Source of the DNA: G963665975 sp963665975 | GTDB lineage: Bacteria; Bacteroidota; Rhodothermia; Rhodothermales; Bin80 | Direction of reading: 5' to 3' | DNA length: 64,000 bases | Assembly (NCBI GenBank): GCA_963665975.1 | Contig: OY762508.1 | Span: 682,001 to 746,000 of the forward strand | Shown here: positions 60,970-64,000 of the stretch, piece after piece | How positions within the stretch are numbered: the first letter of the stretch is position 1 | Layout of the letters: every line of letters begins with the position of its first letter | The notes under the pieces: model-generated | What the model was told of the DNA's origin: nothing | The model's database searches: none | What the model saw: only the letters and a program-made list of their open reading frames with translations | Position numbers and translations under genes: made by a program

Positions 60970-63900
60970 TTACTTCACCAGCATCATGCGTTTGCCGTTG
61001 AGGTAGGCATCGCCGGCCTTGAGCTGATAGAAATAAACACCTGAGGCTAGCCCCTGCGCATCAAATCGGACAGTGTGGCTGCCTCTGGTCACTGTCTTCC
61101 CATCCAGAAGTATCGCCACCCTGCGACCCAGTGCATTGTAGACAGTGAGCGTAACCGGCTCATCGGAGGCAAGCGAAAACGCAATTGTCGTGGCCGGATT
61201 GAACGGATTGGGATAGTTCTGGTCGAGCGAGAACGTCACGGGCAACTCCGTCAGTGCATCGTCCACGCCCGTCCATGTCGCCCGTCCAACCATGGCCACC
61301 ACTTGCCACTGCGCCGGCGTATGCCACCAGCGTCCGTTTGCGTTATGCTTTGTGGACCACTGGATCTGGTTATCTCTTTTTCCCGTTTCGTCCGCGTCGT
61401 TGAGAGCCAGATTCATCGGGACCAGCCGGAGATCGGTGCCTGTAACCGGCGCCAGGACGATATCCTGCTCAGCGACATTCTGAATCGCATCCAGCGGTAT
61501 GGAGACGAGCACTTTCCAGCCGATGTGGTTGCCCGATGCGTCTTCAAGCGTATCGTGCAGTGCGTTGCTTCCCGGAACGGGCACGTACGCGCCTGTTCCT
61601 GCATTACGGTAGATGGCAGCGGAGCCGTCGGCGTGCGGTACGATGCGAAAGTGGTAATCCGCATGGGCGCCTCGTTCCAAAGCTACATGTGGTGAACCGG
61701 TAAGGAGTGATCCTCCCTCCACGTCGCGCACGTCGTAGTTACCCCAGCCCATCTCTATACCGTCATACTGCCACGCGTCATCCGGGGACACGCTTTCTCC
61801 GGCAAGACTAATCACGTCATCGTTGACTTCGGCGTACACAAAGAGCTCGTTGCGGGTGCTCTGACCTATCCAGAACGCGCCGGATAGTTCGTCGTCACGC
61901 TCGGGAAACCGTCCGCTCTCGCCTGGGCTGCTGTGCAGCACATCCACCCGGAAAGGCTCCAGCCACTCCGGGAATCCTTCTGCCAGGACGGGAAGGCTGA
62001 AAAAGTTGGCTCTCAGCCGTTCCGCTTCCCGATCCGTCAGCTCGACGATGGCGGGTGTAACGGGTAGTAGTGGATTGTTGACCACACCCGAACTGGCCGA
62101 CACGTCCTGATTCTCCACGCCATGGGCGCTCAGGGACGTAACGGCATAATGGATCTCGTGCGGCGCTAAAGAGGGGTGCGGCACCTCCAAGCGGTGTGTG
62201 AGGGACGTCGCGGTGGCGCTTTGGGAAAAGTACTGCAGCAGAAATACGCCGTCGGCAGTTACATCGCGGATCAGATCCGTGCTTGCATACACGTTGCGCC
62301 CCCGAACGAGGGGATTGGGATCCCAGGCTATGACGTTGCCTAGCAGACTCTTGCTCACGGTAACGCCGGACATTGCCTGTACCGGTGCGTCGGCAATCGA
62401 TAGGTCAAGGCCGGGCTGGCCAATGTAGACGTCGTCCACCCACACAGGGCCGCCCCCGTCGCTTTCCCACACGATGCCTAGTGCCCGCACATTGCCCCAC
62501 TCGAATTCCTTCCACAGCTCCGGCCGTTCGCTCGTCTCCAGACCCCGCCCGTCGGTTGACACGCGCAAGCCAGCAGCGGTCGCGGCACCGTTGTAATGCC
62601 AATGCTGCGCCAGACCCCCCAACCTGCCCTGCGCTCGGGCATTTTCCAGATCCCGCCAGGTCGTGGGGGGAAGCGGAATAGCCAGCTCATGCCACCGTCC
62701 GTCCCGAAGCTCTTCCGGTATCCGCCAAGTAACCCGAAACGGCAAATCCGCGCTGCCGTCTTCGGCCCGGCTGTCGTCGGTCTTGTCCTCCAGCACGAGC
62801 GCGGGGCTGCCCTGGTCCCGGTCGGGCACGCGCGGATCCAACAGTAGCCGCAGATGGAGTAAGTCGCCAGAGGCTATGTTGGAGGTGAGATCCACGCCGA
62901 GATCACGCGCAAAGCGGAAGGACCGATACGGACCAGCATCGTACCGGAGCACCGTCTCTTGTGACCCGCTGCCGAAGGGGTCAGGAACGGGGCTGCCGTC
63001 AAAGGCCTCGATCCGCGTATTCGTGCCGCTGGCAAAGAAAACGAAATCGCTTCCCAGGGCCGGCCCGTACCCCGCGCCGGCCAGGAGGCCCGGCACGTCA
63101 AGCGTCCAGATGCCGCGCCCGTGCGTGGCCAGAATCACCTGGTCGTCCACCAGCTTAATCTGCCAGACTGAGACAGCAGGCAACCCGTTGTCGGCATAAT
63201 CCCAGGACTCTCCGCCATCTGTGGACTCGAACAGTCCGATCTCCGTGCCTGCCCAAATAACGTCCGGATCGTGAGGCATGACCAGCAGGTCGTATACTGC
63301 GACATCGGGAAAGCCGTTTGTGCTCTCCCCACCCGGCGAACCCGCAAATCCCGACAGGTCCCGCCACGACTGCCCCAGGTCTGTCGTATGCAGTATTTTC
63401 GGCCGTCCGTAGGCGGAGAAAAGGACGTATGCCGTGCTGTCCTGATTCGGATGCGTGGCCAGGCCTGAAATACTCGCTTCCGGCGCGATATCCGGGACCG
63501 TTGTGGGCATAAACGTCTGGCCGCCGTCCAGGGACACATGCATGGTTCCGGTTAGCGAACCCTGATTGTCCAATCGATTTCCCGCCCAGACGACATCCGC
63601 GCTTGCGAGGGAAACGCGCACCTTGCCAGAGCCGAATCCCCACTGCTCTTTCGGGATCGGAATAATGTGCCAATGCGCTCCAAAGTCTTCCGACCGCCAT
63701 ACGCCGCGGCCGCCGATCGCAAACACGCGATCCGGCACGTCCCTTGAGTTTGACAGGACGGTCTGGAAGGGGCCGTAATCGTCCGGCTTCTCAACATGGG
63801 TAAAGCTTTTGCCGCCGTCCGTCGAGCGGGCGATTCCATTGCCCTGCGAGCCAGCCAAAACGAGCCGGACATCCCTGGCATGCCACACGGCATCGAAACC

Positions 63901-64000
63901 GTCGCCGCCCAAAACGTGCTCCCAGCTGTCGTCGAGTAGTGGGTCCGCATCGGAGCGCCACGTGCCGTTATCCTGCGTGCCGCCGATATATACGTTCTCG
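60970..64000 (-). CDS. Secreted sortilin/Vps10-type beta-propeller protein with T9SS C-terminal domain (5' end beyond the window)
   Basis: The frame is open to the right edge of the window, so this is the C-terminal 1009 residues of a longer protein. The upstream codons continue NVYIGGTQDNGTWRSDADP and HVLGGDGFDAVWHARD, and the repeated SDGGxSWxxxD/FESTDGGESWDYADNG strands are Asp-box (BNR/sialidase-like) blades as in Vps10/sortilin propellers. After them come beta-sandwich regions of carbohydrate-binding type (WKEFEWGNVRALGIVWESDG; a domain with AFWIGQSTRNELFVYAEVND as in CBM9-like folds), then the T9SS type A domain with QNYPNPFNPATTIAFSLASD and ASGVYFYQLKAGD. It should be surface-exposed. 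Ligand unknown. Confidence 0.88.
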   Translation of the reverse strand, partial: ENVYIGGTQDNGTWRSDADPLLDDSWEHVLGGDGFDAVWHARDVRLVLAGSQGNGIARSTDGGKSFTHVEKPDDYGPFQTVLSNSRDVPDRVFAIGGRGVWRSEDFGAHWHIIPIPKEQWGFGSGKVRVSLASADVVWAGNRLDNQGSLTGTMHVSLDGGQTFMPTTVPDIAPEASISGLATHPNQDSTAYVLFSAYGRPKILHTTDLGQSWRDLSGFAGSPGGESTNGFPDVAVYDLLVMPHDPDVIWAGTEIGLFESTDGGESWDYADNGLPAVSVWQIKLVDDQVILATHGRGIWTLDVPGLLAGAGYGPALGSDFVFFASGTNTRIEAFDGSPVPDPFGSGSQETVLRYDAGPYRSFRFARDLGVDLTSNIASGDLLHLRLLLDPRVPDRDQGSPALVLEDKTDDSRAEDGSADLPFRVTWRIPEELRDGRWHELAIPLPPTTWRDLENARAQGRLGGLAQHWHYNGAATAAGLRVSTDGRGLETSERPELWKEFEWGNVRALGIVWESDGGGPVWVDDVYIGQPGLDLSIADAPVQAMSGVTVSKSLLGNVIAWDPNPLVRGRNVYASTDLIRDVTADGVFLLQYFSQSATATSLTHRLEVPHPSLAPHEIHYAVTSLSAHGVENQDVSASSGVVNNPLLPVTPAIVELTDREAERLRANFFSLPVLAEGFPEWLEPFRVDVLHSSPGESGRFPERDDELSGAFWIGQSTRNELFVYAEVNDDVISLAGESVSPDDAWQYDGIEMGWGNYDVRDVEGGSLLTGSPHVALERGAHADYHFRIVPHADGSAAIYRNAGTGAYVPVPGSNALHDTLEDASGNHIGWKVLVSIPLDAIQNVAEQDIVLAPVTGTDLRLVPMNLALNDADETGKRDNQIQWSTKHNANGRWWHTPAQWQVVAMVGRATWTGVDDALTELPVTFSLDQNYPNPFNPATTIAFSLASDEPVTLTVYNALGRRVAILLDGKTVTRGSHTVRFDAQGLASGVYFYQLKAGDAYLNGKRMMLVK

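Overview
The window looks like a chromosome segment from a member of the Rhodothermota (Rhodothermales-like, in the wider Bacteroidota/FCB group). The signs are secreted proteins ending in a NPxNPFNP-type type IX secretion (T9SS) C-terminal domain, weak Shine-Dalgarno sequences at most genes, a GWxTD-domain protein, an AURKAIP1/COX24 mini-protein, and a tmRNA whose tag (ANDYSYAMAA) closely resembles the Salinibacter tag as I remember it. Base composition looks moderately GC-rich by eye. The species cannot be fixed from sequence alone. 

Layout. 1-2 kb: 5' part of a large secreted protein (minus strand, running off the left edge). 2-11.6 kb: a phosphoesterase, a pyruvate dehydrogenase operon (pdhA-pdhB-pdhC, minus), a polyprenol-phosphate mannosyltransferase and isocitrate dehydrogenase (plus), then a minus-strand cluster with a nucleotide pyrophosphohydrolase-like protein, a homologue of the tRNA-queuosine mannosyltransferase QTMAN, a small unknown protein and an ABC ATPase. 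12-12.8 kb is a graveyard of broken gene fragments, possibly from a type I restriction locus. 12.9-18.6 kb: a secreted GH53 galactanase, a sodium:solute symporter with its small membrane partner, a TauE-like permease, YaaA, a YtxH protein and a 31-residue ribosome-type mini-protein. 18.6-28 kb is sparse: a PLP decarboxylase, a decayed copy of its own 3' end, a lipoprotein, a solitary TolC-type protein, a leucine-rich-repeat/choice-of-anchor-B secreted protein and a dead IS1634-type transposase. 

28-39.4 kb (plus strand): hydrolases, a lipoprotein, the tmRNA gene with a strong hairpin after it, a dienelactone-hydrolase-like protein, DoxX, an esterase, an M20 amidohydrolase, an IscA-type protein, ClpC, prephenate dehydrogenase and GcvT. 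39.7-42.1 kb is one gene joining GAF-PAS-histidine kinase to a complete OmpR-type response regulator. 42.3-43.8 kb holds a decayed TonB-dependent receptor. Then ftsK and purE (plus), a GWxTD protein, and the minus-strand housekeeping run ffh-rpsP-rimM-trmD-rplS-mqnA-smpB-tyrS. The right end has a folate cyclo-ligase with two PspC proteins (plus), a pair of M16 peptidases (minus), a dead 3' fragment of polA abutting a dead IS110-type transposase, and a large secreted beta-propeller protein that runs off the right edge. 

Functionally the window combines central carbon metabolism (PDH, ICD, glycine cleavage), translation and ribosome rescue (tmRNA plus SmpB in one window), protein export (SRP and four probable secretion-system substrates) and menaquinone synthesis by the futalosine route (MqnA). 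Superimposed is strong evidence of gene decay: six or seven separate pseudogene remnants, most lying between intact housekeeping blocks.
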